This document shows, in pieces, positions 50,979-59,767 of a DNA stretch of 64,000 bases (positions within the stretch are counted from its first letter, which is position 1; every line of letters begins with the position of its first letter). Position numbers and translations under genes: made by a program. A model generated the notes under the pieces. It was not told the origin of the DNA and ran no database searches. It worked only from the letters and a program-made list of their open reading frames with translations. The DNA is from UBA2336 sp031395485 (lineage in GTDB: Bacteria > Bacteroidota > Bacteroidia > Cytophagales > Cyclobacteriaceae). Where the stretch lies: contig JANNUS010000010.1 of assembly GCA_031395485.1 (NCBI GenBank), positions 1 through 64,000 of the forward strand. The letters are read 5' to 3'.

Positions 50979-51651
50979 GACTATATTAATTTTTAAATTA
51001 TCTGAAAACACCTTTATCAGGGACCCCCAAACCACTGAATTAGGTCGGAACATCCTACAAACCAGCATAAAAATGGTAGATAAGCTTGGCTTTGAAGACT
51101 TTACTTTTAAAAAACTGGCCACTTCCATCGGCTCAACAGAGGCCTCTATTTATCGCTACTTTGAGAACAAGCACAAGTTGCTGATTTATATAATCGACTG
51201 GTACTGGACCTGGCTGGAGTACAAAATTGATTACCATGCCAATAATATAAAGGATCCGACTGAACGATTAAAAGTATACTTGCTAAAACTTTCTGAGGAA
51301 AAAGTCTTTGACCCGAATGTAGCCTATGTTGATGAGCGGGCACTTGAAAGAATTGTGAGCGCTGAATTTGAAAAAACATTTCTCACCAAAAACGTGGATG
51401 CCGATAATAAAGAAGGATTTTTTCTTTCCTATAAGACCTTGTGCAAAAAAATCGCATCCGTTATTACGGAAGTTAATCCAAAATATGAGTTCCCACATTC
51501 ATTGGCAAGCACCATACTGCTACTGATTAAACACCAACTGTATTATGCCCAGCACCTGCCTGCTCTTTCGGATATAAAATACGACCCGAAGAACCACCAT
51601 AAAAGGCTATATTTATTTGTAGAGAATCTTGTATTTAAAACCATTCAGTAA
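50977..51651 (+). CDS. TetR/AcrR-family transcriptional regulator
   Basis: A 224-residue repressor-type regulator. The N-terminal helix-turn-helix (about 20-70) reads GRNILQTSIKMVDKLGFEDF, then TFKKLATSIGSTEASIYRYF, a clear TetR_N pattern with recognition helix around EASIYRYFENKHKLL. The C-terminal part is an all-helical ligand domain without recognisable specificity. The gene is 10 bp from the ABC exporter gene on the same strand, with palindromes over both start codons, so it probably controls itself and the downstream secretion operon. Confidence 0.92.
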   Translation: MTILIFKLSENTFIRDPQTTELGRNILQTSIKMVDKLGFEDFTFKKLATSIGSTEASIYRYFENKHKLLIYIIDWYWTWLEYKIDYHANNIKDPTERLKVYLLKLSEEKVFDPNVAYVDERALERIVSAEFEKTFLTKNVDADNKEGFFLSYKTLCKKIASVITEVNPKYEFPHSLASTILLLIKHQLYYAQHLPALSDIKYDPKNHHKRLYLFVENLVFKTIQ

Positions 51652-51663
51652 ATACTATAGTAT
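51652..51663. promoter_or_regulatory. palindrome over the ABC exporter start codon
   Basis: ATACTATAGTAT is a perfect 12-bp palindrome that overlaps the ATG at 51662 and directly follows the tetR stop. It contains TACTAT/ATAGTA, the same half-site as the inner operator at 50951-50966, suggesting a second binding site for the TetR protein. Confidence 0.45.
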
Positions 51664-53830
51664 GACCAGCAATCATATCGTACTTGCATTAAAAGAAGCG
51701 GCTCTTGCTATACGGCATGAGATTGATCCGTCAAATTTGCAATTCGTAGAAGCCAACCTGAGAAGCTATAACGCACAAGAATTACCAGAATTAAAACGTG
51801 ACATCATTGAGGCTGGTCGGAGGGTTGGGCTTTTGATACTCGAATACAAATTGCCCATAAAGTCTGTTGCTGATTTTTTAAAGGATTCAACAGAACCTAT
51901 TTTAATTCTACGAATAGAGAATGATAAGGTTAACCCAATTCTACTTCAAAAGAAAAAAGAAGGCATTCATACATTAGTTCCAGTGGATACCAACAGTAAA
52001 TTTTCGTTTGAAGAGATTTATACCTGGCAACTCAATGAGAAAAGCGAAGCTACGGTTTTTGTCATCATGCCCTACAAAAGTGTTGTAAGTGATTACCAAT
52101 CGGATGACTCAAACACCGAGCCCATGTCTCCGGTAAAACGACTCTTGCGTTTATTGCGAACGGAGAAGAAAGACATTTTCTATATTTTAGTATATGCTCT
52201 AATCGTTGGTCTTGTAAGCCTGGTGTTACCACTTGGTTTACAAACCACGGTTGAGCTAATTTCCGGAGGAGTATTTTTTAGTTCTGTGTATGTTCTGATC
52301 GGCCTTGTAATAGTAGGTGTTATGGTAACAGGAGGGTTACAAATTGTGCAGATCAGTCTGGTTGAACATTTGCAGCGAAGAGTGTTCACAAAAGCTGCTT
52401 TTGAGTTCGCCTTTCGTATTCCTCGAATTCGTACCGAATCGTTAATGAATAATTATGCACCTGAATTAGTCAATCGATTCTTTGATGTTATCACCATTCA
52501 AAAGGGGTTACCTAAAATACTTATTGATCTCTCTTCAGGTGTCATTCAAATATTTTTTGGGCTACTTCTTCTCTCGCTTTATCACCCCTTCTTTGTCTTC
52601 TTTAGCTTTTTTCTGATTTCAGTATTAGTCATCATTTTTTATGCCACAGGCCCGCGGGGTTTGAGCTCCGCCATAAGTGAATCGAAATACAAATACAAAG
52701 TGGTTCAATGGCTGGAAGAACTGGCTCGAACAATAAACTCTTTTAAACTGGCGGGAAATACGGATTTGCCTGCACGGAAAACCGATTATGCAGTAAGCAA
52801 TTACCTGAAGTATCGTAAAACTCATTTTGGAGTTCTAATCAAGCAGTATTCATTCTTTCTGTTTTTTAAAGTAGCGGTTACTGCTGGTTTATTAATTATG
52901 GGAACTATCCTGGTGGTGAATCGGGGAATTACCCTTGGCCAATTTGTGGCTTCTGAGGTGATCATTATTTTGGTACTAAATGCCGTAGAAAAAATTATCA
53001 TGTACCTGGATGTTGTATATGATTTACTAACTGCAGTTGATAAGGTGTCGCATGTGACGGATCTACCGCTTGAAAAATCAGGTGGATATGATTTCCCTAA
53101 AACAACCACGGGTCAAGGTTACGGAATTACTATCAGTAATCTTGGCTACAAGTACAAGGGCAATTCTGATCTTACCTTAAAAGATATTTCCTTAAACATT
53201 CAACCACAGGAAAGAATTTGTATCTCCGGACCCGGAGGAAGTGGCAAAACAACGTTAACAAACATCATCGCGGGGCTCTATACTGATTATGATGGCGGAG
53301 TTGCCATTAATCGTATTTCGCTTCGGGATATGGATATTACTCACTTACGGGATAAAGTAGCCAAAAACATTTCACAAGAAGATATTTTCGATGGCACTAT
53401 TTACGAGAATATCACTATTGGTAAAGAGAATACAAGAGTTGAGGATGTTATTGAGGCGTTGGAAAAAGTCGGACTCAGTGCGAATATCAATACTTTGCCC
53501 GATGGAATGCATACGCATGTATTAAGTGGTGGTAAAGGGTTGCCAAGTTCAATGATAAACAAGCTTATTTTAGGTAGGTGTCTCGCGAAGAAACCAGAAC
53601 TCATTATTCTTAACGATTTCTTTTCAGGATTAAGTAAAGCGGATAAACTACAACTACTTCGGTGTGTAATTAATCCGGAAAGTACTTGGACATTATTAAC
53701 CGTTTCGAATGATCCAATGGTTATGAGCGCCTGCGACCGAGTAATTATAATTGATGAAGGAAAAATTGTAGCGGAAGATTCTTACAATGCATTATTGAAA
53801 CAAGGATTGATAAACCAATACTTTGAATAG
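51662..53830 (+). CDS. ABC exporter (permease-ATPase fusion) with degenerate ATPase motifs
   Basis: A 722-residue type I secretion-like half transporter starting at ATG 51662. An N-terminal domain of about 160 residues precedes the membrane part and is not a C39 peptidase (no Cys/His pair). Six helices span about 175-440, and the ATPase domain is about 480-722. Walker A is intact (GPGGSGKT near 523). The signature reads LSGGKG (near 621), Walker B reads LIILNDFF instead of LLILDEPT (D to N, E to D), and the H-loop region reads TVSNDP where His is expected. The transporter may hydrolyse ATP poorly. It is coupled to HlyD- and TolC-like genes. Confidence 0.9.
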   Translation: MTSNHIVLALKEAALAIRHEIDPSNLQFVEANLRSYNAQELPELKRDIIEAGRRVGLLILEYKLPIKSVADFLKDSTEPILILRIENDKVNPILLQKKKEGIHTLVPVDTNSKFSFEEIYTWQLNEKSEATVFVIMPYKSVVSDYQSDDSNTEPMSPVKRLLRLLRTEKKDIFYILVYALIVGLVSLVLPLGLQTTVELISGGVFFSSVYVLIGLVIVGVMVTGGLQIVQISLVEHLQRRVFTKAAFEFAFRIPRIRTESLMNNYAPELVNRFFDVITIQKGLPKILIDLSSGVIQIFFGLLLLSLYHPFFVFFSFFLISVLVIIFYATGPRGLSSAISESKYKYKVVQWLEELARTINSFKLAGNTDLPARKTDYAVSNYLKYRKTHFGVLIKQYSFFLFFKVAVTAGLLIMGTILVVNRGITLGQFVASEVIIILVLNAVEKIIMYLDVVYDLLTAVDKVSHVTDLPLEKSGGYDFPKTTTGQGYGITISNLGYKYKGNSDLTLKDISLNIQPQERICISGPGGSGKTTLTNIIAGLYTDYDGGVAINRISLRDMDITHLRDKVAKNISQEDIFDGTIYENITIGKENTRVEDVIEALEKVGLSANINTLPDGMHTHVLSGGKGLPSSMINKLILGRCLAKKPELIILNDFFSGLSKADKLQLLRCVINPESTWTLLTVSNDPMVMSACDRVIIIDEGKIVAEDSYNALLKQGLINQYFE

Positions 53831-53831
53831 T

Positions 53832-55127
53832 ATGATTAAACCATCACAACAATCTATTGAAAAACAAATTGGGTACGTTGGTTTATACTCCCTTCGCTCA
53901 TTAAGAACCCCCACTGGCGGAAAAATATTGGCTTGGTTCCTTCTCGGATTTTCTTTGTTATTTCTAATTATACTCTTCCTTCCGTGGCAGCAAAATATCC
54001 GAGGAAGCGGAAATGTTACAGCTTTAAATCCCATGAATCGACCGCAGACCATAGAAGCAGTAATTGCCGGGCGTGTTCAGAAGTGGTTTGTGCGCGAAGG
54101 AGAGTTTGTTCAACGAGGCGATACCATTGTTACAATAAGTGAAGTAAAGGAAAAATATTTTGATCCTCAATTATTGTTTCGTTTGCAGCAACAAATCACA
54201 GCAAAGGAAAACAGTCTTGCTTCTAAGGATCAAAAAGCAAAAGCATTGGAGCGCCAGGTTCGGGCGTTGCGAGAAGGAATGAAACTTAAGGTAGAACAGT
54301 CCAGCGCAAAACTAGAAGCAGAGAAAGTAAGGTTTCAAAATGCTGAAAATCAATTTCAACGTAATAAGAAACTGTACGAGGCCGGAAACATACCCCTAAC
54401 CAAGTTTCAGGAATTTGAGTATAAATTTCAAGGGAGTCAGGCCGACTACCTCAATGCACAATTGGAGTTAGGGCGTGTGGAAGCTGAATATCTGGATAAG
54501 ATCAGTAAAGCAGAATCTGATTTAAATAATACGCGTGCTGAGGCTTTTGACACGCAGGCAGACATCGCTAAAGCACGAAATGAATTTACTAATACCGAAA
54601 TTCGGAGTGAGCAGTATCAAATTCTTGCACCACAAGATGGGTACATTGTAAAAGCAATGAAAGCAGGTATTGCGGAAACCATTAAAGAAGGAGATGCCAT
54701 CTGTACAATTATGCCTCAGGCATCCGATGTAGCCGTGGAGATGTACGTAAAAGCAATGGATGTTCCGCTTATCAGTAAAGGCCGAAAAGTTCGCGTTCAA
54801 TTTGACGGCTGGCCTGCCTTACAATTTTCAGGTTGGCCGAGTGTTTCAGTAGGAACGTTTGGCGGTGAAGTAAGCGTTATTGACTATGTTAATTCAAAGC
54901 CTGGAGAATTCAGGATATTAATTGTGCCTGACAAAAATGATGAAATATGGCCGGAGCAAATCCGGGTAGGCTCTGGAACAAAGGGTTGGGTAATGCTTGA
55001 TGATGTGCCTATATGGTACGAGCTATGGCGTCAACTGAATGGATTTCCGCCAAGTTTATACGCTGCGCCTTTAAGTGAGGTGGTTGAGTCGAATTCCTCA
55101 AAAAATAAAAAAAGTGAAAGTAAATAG
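53832..55127 (+). CDS. HlyD-family membrane fusion protein
   Basis: A 431-residue periplasmic adaptor, starting at ATG 53832 one base after the exporter stop. A single membrane helix (about 37-55, WFLLGFSLLFLIILFLPW) is followed by a biotinyl-lipoyl-like strand (RPQTIEAVIAGRVQKWFVRE), a long coiled-coil hairpin (about 110-245, ENSLASKDQKAKALERQVR and later helices), and a second lipoyl half plus beta-barrel domain (QILAPQDGYIVKAMK, then VEMYVKAMDVPLI). It should link the ABC exporter to the TolC-like protein. Confidence 0.93.
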   Translation: MIKPSQQSIEKQIGYVGLYSLRSLRTPTGGKILAWFLLGFSLLFLIILFLPWQQNIRGSGNVTALNPMNRPQTIEAVIAGRVQKWFVREGEFVQRGDTIVTISEVKEKYFDPQLLFRLQQQITAKENSLASKDQKAKALERQVRALREGMKLKVEQSSAKLEAEKVRFQNAENQFQRNKKLYEAGNIPLTKFQEFEYKFQGSQADYLNAQLELGRVEAEYLDKISKAESDLNNTRAEAFDTQADIAKARNEFTNTEIRSEQYQILAPQDGYIVKAMKAGIAETIKEGDAICTIMPQASDVAVEMYVKAMDVPLISKGRKVRVQFDGWPALQFSGWPSVSVGTFGGEVSVIDYVNSKPGEFRILIVPDKNDEIWPEQIRVGSGTKGWVMLDDVPIWYELWRQLNGFPPSLYAAPLSEVVESNSSKNKKSESK

Positions 55128-55142
55128 GTCTTGTTCTGTATT

Positions 55143-56600
55143 ATGATTCGCATCATCAGGCTCTTAATATTTTCCCTTATTGTTCCATGTATGGTGGTTG
55201 GTCAAGGCCGTACAATGGTAGACTCATTATTCGTATTGCCCGATTTGGTAAAGCCCTTTACGATTGAAAACTTCTATAAGCTCATATTGCAGAATCATCC
55301 TGTCGCAAAGCAAACGGAACTTCTATCGGATGTCGCTCGACAAGAAATACGAATGGCTCGTGGAAATTTTGATCCAAAGCTGGAAGTTGAATTTCTCTCT
55401 AAGAATTATAAGGATCAAGAATACTATTCCATTCTGAATGGTTCACTGAAGTTTCCTTCGGTTCTTCCGTTTGACCCCGTCATTGGGGCTGAAAAAAATA
55501 GTGGGGACTATTTGAACCCTGAGCGCTATATAGATAATGAATTTAATTATCAACAATTCTATGCGGGTATTTCACTACCTCTAGGGCGCGGATTGATTAC
55601 GGATGAAAGACGAACAGCGCTTCGTCAGGCTGAACTATTCAAAGAGATGACAGAGGCAGAACAAGTCAAGTTGATTAACAAGCTTTTATTAGATGCGGCA
55701 AAAGACTATTGGCAATGGTATTATGCTTATTACGATTATCGACTCCTCAATAAGAGTGCAGCAATTGCCAAAGAAATTTTAAGGCGCGTAAAAGTTAATT
55801 ATCAATACGGTGAGGCTTCACAAATTGATACGGTTCAGGCAAGAATTACCTGGCAGCAACGAATTATTGAGCAACAGGAAGCTTTCCTGGATTATCAAAA
55901 CACAGGTATCAGGCTATCTACGTTTCTATGGGACAGTCTTTCAAATCCATTAGCATTAGACATGCAATGGGCACCTGTTCGTCAACTTGAACTTTGGCTG
56001 ATGACAGCGAGTGGGTTAGAGGAACTTTCCAATCAAGCCAAAGCCAACCACCCCGAATTGCAAAAACTTAATGTTAAACTTCAGCAAATGGAGGTTGAAC
56101 GGAAATTGGCGGCTGAATTCCTTAAGCCTCAGTTAAACTTGAATTATTATTTACTAAATCAACCATTTGACCCGGAATGGAATACTTCTTTTCAGCTCGA
56201 TGAGAATTATAAACTAGGCGTTGATTTTTCTTTCCCAATTTTTCTGCGGAAAGAACGATCTAAACTGGCCCAAACAAAACTTAAACTGACCAGCACGCGA
56301 TTTGAATTAACCCTGAAAGAACGAGAAATCATAAATGAGTTGAACAGTACATATAACGAGCTGATCAACTTGCAATCAATCATTGATATACAGCATGATA
56401 TGATCGCGAATTATGAACGATTACTGAACGCTGAGTTGATGAATCTTGAACAAGGAGAAAGTGACCTGTTCAAAATTAATGTCCAGCAGGAAAAACTTAT
56501 TCAGTCGCAGACTAAATGGTTAAAGCTTTTGGCCGAATTTGAGAAACAAAAGGCCTACTTATATTGGGCAGCTGGCACACGACAGTTAGGCAAAAGATAA
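55143..56600 (+). CDS. TolC-family outer-membrane efflux protein
   Basis: A 485-residue exported protein starting at ATG 55143, with signal peptide about 1-21 (LLIFSLIVPCMVVGQG). The mature part has the TolC repeat architecture of long alpha-helices (EARQEIRMARGNF-type, QAELFKEMTEAEQVKLINK, ATYNELINLQSIIDIQ-like) and short strands (YAGISLPLGRGLI, KLGVDFSFPIFLRK). It closes the tripartite secretion operon. It converges with the glycosyltransferase gene, with only 5 bp between stops. Confidence 0.92.
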   Translation: MIRIIRLLIFSLIVPCMVVGQGRTMVDSLFVLPDLVKPFTIENFYKLILQNHPVAKQTELLSDVARQEIRMARGNFDPKLEVEFLSKNYKDQEYYSILNGSLKFPSVLPFDPVIGAEKNSGDYLNPERYIDNEFNYQQFYAGISLPLGRGLITDERRTALRQAELFKEMTEAEQVKLINKLLLDAAKDYWQWYYAYYDYRLLNKSAAIAKEILRRVKVNYQYGEASQIDTVQARITWQQRIIEQQEAFLDYQNTGIRLSTFLWDSLSNPLALDMQWAPVRQLELWLMTASGLEELSNQAKANHPELQKLNVKLQQMEVERKLAAEFLKPQLNLNYYLLNQPFDPEWNTSFQLDENYKLGVDFSFPIFLRKERSKLAQTKLKLTSTRFELTLKEREIINELNSTYNELINLQSIIDIQHDMIANYERLLNAELMNLEQGESDLFKINVQQEKLIQSQTKWLKLLAEFEKQKAYLYWAAGTRQLGKR

Positions 56601-56605
56601 TGTTA

Positions 56606-57658
56606 TTAACCCAACCGACCTATCACTCGATCAACCACCATCTCAGGTGTGATATTATTCAAACAGGCAAAATCTCCCCGATAGCAAACTTCCTTTCCAT
56701 ACACTGAACAAGGGCGACATGCCAATTCCGCACGGCTGATTTGTAAAATACTCTCTTCCCCTTTTCCAAACGGAGCAAAACCAACATCCGGATGGGTTCC
56801 TCCCCAAATAGAAAGTACAGGTGTGTTTACCATGGTAGCCAAATGCATGTTCGATGAATCTACGCAAACCATTAAATCGAGGTGGGTCATGAGGGTGATT
56901 TCTTGCGGTAATTTTAATCGGCCTGCAACAATCACAATGTGCTCCGGAAACAATTGCTGAAGGTCTTCAAAGTATTTTATTTCTTCATCACCTCCACCGT
57001 ATAAGAAAAACTTTACGGGCATTTTTTTGATGAGCGAGTCAATCACTTTAGGATAATTCGCTACCGGCCATATTTTTGATTTGTGCAGTGCGAACGGTGC
57101 CAGTCCGATCCATGTTTCGTTTTTCGTAAGACCTTTTTTTATGAACCATCCCTGCACCAGTTTTTCTGATACTTCCGATGGAATAATAAAAGGAGTTTTT
57201 ACGAGCGGAAAATTATAACCAGCCTTTTCAAAAACCTGTTGATAGCGTTCCACAGTATGCGGAAGCGGATTCGTAATCTTACTTTCTTTCTGACTAAAGG
57301 CTTTCTTTTCTTTGCGCCCCTTATCAAGGGCAAAAACAGGTTTACCAAAAAATTTGAAAAGATTTCGCAATACGATCGTGCGAAGGTGGTCGTGTAAATC
57401 AAGAATTACATCAAAGTCTCGTGTTAGAAACAATGCGCGAAATAATTGCCTAATACCAAAAAAGCCTGCAAATTTTTCATCAACATCGGCTTCAAAAACT
57501 GTAACGCGTTCTATGTTATTGAAGAAGCAGGCAAATCTCGGGCGTGTAACGACTGTTACTTCGATATTTTGATGGGCGGACACCAGCGAACGGAGTACGG
57601 GCACCAACAGCACCACATCACCCATCGCTGAAAATCGAAGAACCAGTATTTTTTTCAT
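56606..57658 (-). CDS. glycosyltransferase family 9 (heptosyltransferase-like)
   Basis: A 350-residue GT-B enzyme of the ADP-heptose:LPS heptosyltransferase family, acting in LPS-core or related glycan assembly. The N-terminus ILVLRFSAMGDVVLLVPVL is diagnostic, followed by DVILDLHDHLRT and the C-terminal donor site VCVDSSNMHLATMVNTPVLSIWGGTHP. A C-terminal CRPCSVYGKEVCYRGDFACL Cys cluster is common in this group. It is co-transcribed with the DUF4254 gene, an association seen across Bacteroidota. Confidence 0.92.
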   Translation of the reverse strand: MKKILVLRFSAMGDVVLLVPVLRSLVSAHQNIEVTVVTRPRFACFFNNIERVTVFEADVDEKFAGFFGIRQLFRALFLTRDFDVILDLHDHLRTIVLRNLFKFFGKPVFALDKGRKEKKAFSQKESKITNPLPHTVERYQQVFEKAGYNFPLVKTPFIIPSEVSEKLVQGWFIKKGLTKNETWIGLAPFALHKSKIWPVANYPKVIDSLIKKMPVKFFLYGGGDEEIKYFEDLQQLFPEHIVIVAGRLKLPQEITLMTHLDLMVCVDSSNMHLATMVNTPVLSIWGGTHPDVGFAPFGKGEESILQISRAELACRPCSVYGKEVCYRGDFACLNNITPEMVVDRVIGRLG

Positions 57659-57670
57659 AGAAGAACCGAA

Positions 57671-58276
57671 CTATTTCTTTTGGTACAACATTGGGTTGAG
57701 TGTGGCATCGTTGTACATTTTCATTTGTCGGTACACTTTCATTTTACGCTCGCCATACAAAATATCTTCCATCAGTTGATCAAACGCCATTTGCATATCC
57801 GATTTTTGCTCTAATAGAATAGCAAGCTTTGCCTGACATTTCACCAAATGTTCTTCAGAAACATCTTTTCGTACAGTTTGTTCATTCATATGATAGATTT
57901 TGAGCAACAGAATGCTCATCCGGTCGAGCAACCAGGCAGGGGTTTCGGAATTTATTTTAGCGTTGGGTTTGGGTTCCACATGTTTAAACTGATCTAAAAA
58001 ATAATCATCCAACTTCTCAACCATGTCGGTTCTATCCTGATTGGATGTGTCGATACGCCTTTTAATTTGCAGTGCTTCTGTTGGATTAATGCTGGGTAAA
58101 CGAATGATATCTTCCAAATGCCACTGTACCGTGTCGATCCAGTTTTTACTATAGAGCAGGTTTTCAAAACTTCCTGAAGCCTGAGGGTTATTTACAGGAG
58201 TATCTTCATGATCCTTTACATGGTAATCATCAATACTTTGCTGGAAGACTGCGTAACATTGGTTCGCGTTGAGCAT
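57671..58276 (-). CDS. DUF4254 protein
   Basis: A 201-residue helical soluble protein. LNANQCYAVFQQSIDDYHV, NPFENLLYSKNW-like segment and WHLEDIIRLP near the N-terminus, with DQFKHVEPKPNAKINSET in the middle, match DUF4254. It is transcribed immediately before the GT9 gene, a conserved pairing that suggests a role with LPS-core glycosylation. No catalytic motif is visible. Its promoter region overlaps that of the divergent gene at 58317. Confidence 0.9.
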   Translation of the reverse strand: MLNANQCYAVFQQSIDDYHVKDHEDTPVNNPQASGSFENLLYSKNWIDTVQWHLEDIIRLPSINPTEALQIKRRIDTSNQDRTDMVEKLDDYFLDQFKHVEPKPNAKINSETPAWLLDRMSILLLKIYHMNEQTVRKDVSEEHLVKCQAKLAILLEQKSDMQMAFDQLMEDILYGERKMKVYRQMKMYNDATLNPMLYQKK

Positions 58277-58289
58277 GCAGGTATATTTA
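58259..58289 (+). promoter_or_regulatory. promoter of the ORF at 58317
   Basis: TTGG at 58259 and TATATTTA at 58282-58289 are separated by 20 nt, matching TTG-N19/20-TAnnTTTG. The ATG is 27 nt beyond. The minus-strand DUF4254 start codon lies inside this region. Confidence 0.55.
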
Positions 58290-58295
58290 CAGTGC

Positions 58296-58303
58296 CAAAG
58301 TTA
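58296..58303 (-). promoter_or_regulatory. -7 box for the DUF4254-GT9 unit
   Basis: The minus strand reads TAACTTTG, 19 nt before the ATG at 58276. It overlaps the start-side of the divergent plus-strand promoter. Confidence 0.45.
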
Positions 58304-58316
58304 AGTATTTTAATAA

Positions 58317-58868
58317 ATGTCCTCCCATCATATCATCAGAGAAGATCAGGAACCTGCACTGCTTATTATGGATGCGCAAGCGGTTTCGTATGAAACGGTT
58401 CAGGAGTTGTTAGAATGGAGCCCAACGGTGATGGTAGCAGAACAAGCGTTGCCGGACGTGTTGCTCTGGGGAATTAAAATTGATGTAGTAATTGCCGCTA
58501 CATCCAGTATTTCAGCTTTAACAGCTTCACTTTATGATCAGTTTCCGATAAAATTGATTTCCTGCAATACTCAGGAAGAAACATTATCTACCGCGCTGTA
58601 TTTTTTAATAGCCGCCAAACAAAAGGCGGTGAATATTTTATCGATTGAGCGTCTTAAGAATTTCGAATCATTTTCATCGCTCGACTTATCTGTACTTCAA
58701 GCCAGCAAGCGTTGGTCTTTTATCCGTAATGGTTTATATGAAAAATGGCTACCGGCCGGAAGAATAATCCATATTTACCATACTGATATACAGTCTGTAG
58801 TACATACCGATCGTGATGGCATACTTATTATTAGAAGGGATAGTGGATTTTGGGTGGCGGAGGATTAA
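58317..58868 (+). CDS. uncharacterised protein, possible thiamine pyrophosphokinase-like fold
   Basis: A 183-residue soluble protein without signal or membrane segments. VMVAEQALPDVLLWGIKIDVVIA followed by IKLISCNTQEETLSTALYFL has the alternation of a Rossmann-like alpha/beta fold and distantly recalls the TPK catalytic domain, but the expected GDFDS-type Asp cluster is missing. The C-terminus IIHIYHTDIQSVVHTDRDGI is strand-rich. I do not recognise it confidently. It is divergent from DUF4254 and convergent with prmC. Confidence 0.6.
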   Translation: MSSHHIIREDQEPALLIMDAQAVSYETVQELLEWSPTVMVAEQALPDVLLWGIKIDVVIAATSSISALTASLYDQFPIKLISCNTQEETLSTALYFLIAAKQKAVNILSIERLKNFESFSSLDLSVLQASKRWSFIRNGLYEKWLPAGRIIHIYHTDIQSVVHTDRDGILIIRRDSGFWVAED

Positions 58869-58897
58869 GGGCAATACCAAAAATAATGAGTCGGTGA

Positions 58898-59749
58898 TTA
58901 TCGTTTTGAGGCGGTAACGATTCTATTTTTTCCTTGCAAATCTTTTACAATACGAATATTTTTAAAGCCGGCTTCTGAAAATACTTCTGAAACCTCTTCT
59001 CCAAACCGTTCATTAATTTCAACAAAAACTTTTCCGTTATTGGTTAGTATAGCATACCCCTTTTGCGCAATCATGGTATAGAAAACCAACGGATCATTAT
59101 CCGGAACAAATAAGGCGAGGTGTGGCTCATACTCCAACACATTTTCCTTCATGGATTTTTTTTCAGAGAGCACCACATACGGTGGATTGCTGACGAGAAT
59201 TTCAATCTGATGGATGGGGAGTTTTTCAGTAAGTGCGTCTGTTTTATAAAACTCCACAGTGGCATTTAATTGCCGAGCATTTTCATTTGCTATCAGCAGC
59301 GCCTCTTTACTCACATCAATAGCCAGAATTCGCTTCGCTGGTAATTCCTTCGCGAGTGTAACGGCTATGCAGCCGCTGCCCGTTCCTATATCTAAAACAC
59401 TGCCTTGGGTAAAAGGATCAACTTCTTTCAGAACCTCCTCAATAAGCAATTCGGTTTCTGGCCGGGGAATTAATACCGATGAGCTTACCTTGAATTTTCT
59501 CCCATAGAAATAAGTCGATCCTAAAATGTATTGGATTGGCTCACAAGCATTGATACGCCTGATGATACTATCCAATTTCGTCTGTCGGATTTCCGTTACT
59601 GGAATAGCTCTTTCCGCAACAATATCGCTACGAGAAAATCCGAATACATTTTCAACAACCAGATATAGAATACTTTGAATTTCGTCCTGATCTTCTTTCA
59701 ACGTAATCTGTTGTTGCAAATCACGAAATATCTCTTTGGAATTCTTCAT
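58898..59749 (-). CDS. prmC: peptide chain release factor N5-glutamine methyltransferase
   Basis: A 283-residue SAM methyltransferase that methylates the GGQ glutamine of RF1/RF2. The start MKNSKEIF at 59749 is preferred to an upstream in-frame ATG at 59788 that would overlap ribD. The N-terminal helical domain contains QYILGSTYFYGRKFKV. VLIPRPETELLIEEVL, VLDIGTGSGCIAV (SAM motif I) and SNPPYV (catalytic NPPY, near 183) identify the family. It is divergent from ribD, with only 18 bp between start codons. Confidence 0.95.
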   Translation of the reverse strand: MKNSKEIFRDLQQQITLKEDQDEIQSILYLVVENVFGFSRSDIVAERAIPVTEIRQTKLDSIIRRINACEPIQYILGSTYFYGRKFKVSSSVLIPRPETELLIEEVLKEVDPFTQGSVLDIGTGSGCIAVTLAKELPAKRILAIDVSKEALLIANENARQLNATVEFYKTDALTEKLPIHQIEILVSNPPYVVLSEKKSMKENVLEYEPHLALFVPDNDPLVFYTMIAQKGYAILTNNGKVFVEINERFGEEVSEVFSEAGFKNIRIVKDLQGKNRIVTASKR

Positions 59750-59767
59750 CTTTGCAAGTATACAGCC

